This document shows positions 63,960 to 64,000 of a DNA stretch of 64,000 bases, piece after piece. The notes below the pieces were generated by a model, which was given only the letters and a program-made list of their open reading frames with translations, made no database searches and had not been told where the DNA came from. The stretch comes from Alphaproteobacteria bacterium HGW-Alphaproteobacteria-4. GTDB taxonomy: Bacteria > Pseudomonadota > Alphaproteobacteria > Rhodobacterales > Rhodobacteraceae. Every line of letters begins with the position of its first letter. The stretch's first letter is position 1. Location of the stretch: contig PHEE01000010.1 of NCBI GenBank assembly GCA_002842855.1, positions 1 through 64,000 of the forward strand. Direction: 5' to 3'. A program made the position numbers and the translations under genes.

Positions 63960-64000
63960 GGTGCGCCCGCGAGTGTGAGCCACGCGTCTTCATCGATCAC
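63956..64000 (-). CDS. C-terminal end of a gene upstream of recG (partial)
   Basis: The last 14 codons (VIDEDAWLTLAGAP) and a TGA are visible at the right edge of the window. The TGA overlaps the recG GTG start as GTGA, which indicates coupling. In related genomes a small protein gene such as a succinate dehydrogenase assembly factor may sit here, but 14 residues are too few to name it. Confidence 0.5.
   Translation of the reverse strand: MIDEDAWLTLAGAP

Noticed and set aside
1-64000. CRISPR arrays, rRNA or tRNA genes
   Set aside because: No regularly spaced direct repeats and no cloverleaf-like or rRNA-like sequence was noticed by eye; a covariance-model scan would be needed to exclude a tRNA fully.

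Overview
The window is a high-GC chromosomal segment of an alphaproteobacterium, most likely a member of the Rhodobacteraceae (Rhodobacter/Paracoccus-like). This rests on gene content: a class II NrdJ ribonucleotide reductase, DUF1489, DUF6455 and DUF6614 proteins, UPF0260, TIGR01459 HAD hydrolase, TrmFO-GluQRS, and several large ABC transporter operons. No rRNA, tRNA or CRISPR array was seen.

Layout. (1) 1-3.9 kb is the left (early) end of a Mu-like transposable prophage: a divergent repressor gene, a perfect inverted-repeat operator, a Ner-like gene, MuA-type transposase, MuB-type ATPase and the start of a further early gene that runs off the window. The MuB reading frame has an in-frame TAG followed by 27 coding-like codons. 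The phage terminus lies in 3707-3952, just past the host gene preA. (2) 3.95-6.5 kb holds preT-preA (dihydropyrimidine dehydrogenase), with a RutR-like palindrome upstream. (3) 6.6-17.7 kb is a sugar-type ABC operon (binding protein, two permeases, ArgH-like lyase, ATPase, PfkB kinase). It diverges from a ROK regulator, a large PIG-L deacetylase and a DMT exporter. It looks like an uptake and breakdown module for an unknown N-acylated or aminoacyl-linked sugar. (4) 17.8-22.1 kb holds an Rrf2 regulator and the sulfate ABC transporter cysP-T-W-A.

(5) 22-38.2 kb is housekeeping and scattered single genes: isochorismatase-like hydrolase, nrdJ, DUF1489, lipase, prs, HCCA isomerase, hydrolase, threonine aldolase, UPF0260, ribF, MaoC, HAD hydrolase, rhodanese, Mn-pyrophosphatase, TraB/GumN, hydroxyacid dehydrogenase, SH3 protein and a CDF transporter. 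Two copies of a G/C-rich palindromic intergenic repeat occur here. (6) 38.2-42.6 kb holds an amino-acid ABC permease plus binding protein, a broken arylamine N-acetyltransferase next to an AAC(6')-like GNAT of lower GC, and an xdhC-mocA pair for molybdenum-enzyme maturation. (7) 42.7-50 kb holds a MoeB/ThiF protein with membrane segments, dut, and a complete peptide ABC operon (oppA-B-C-D-F).

(8) 50-64 kb holds a second CDF transporter, an RND/MMPL exporter with a small secreted partner, dgkA, two tandem DUF6455 genes, DUF167, a histone-deacetylase-like amidohydrolase, DUF6614, trmFO-gluQ, hisI, a NifU-like scaffold, a soluble chemoreceptor, a 40-residue membrane peptide with a strong terminator, and recG. 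Start and stop codons overlap widely (ATGA, GTGA, TAATG), so translational coupling within operons is the rule here.
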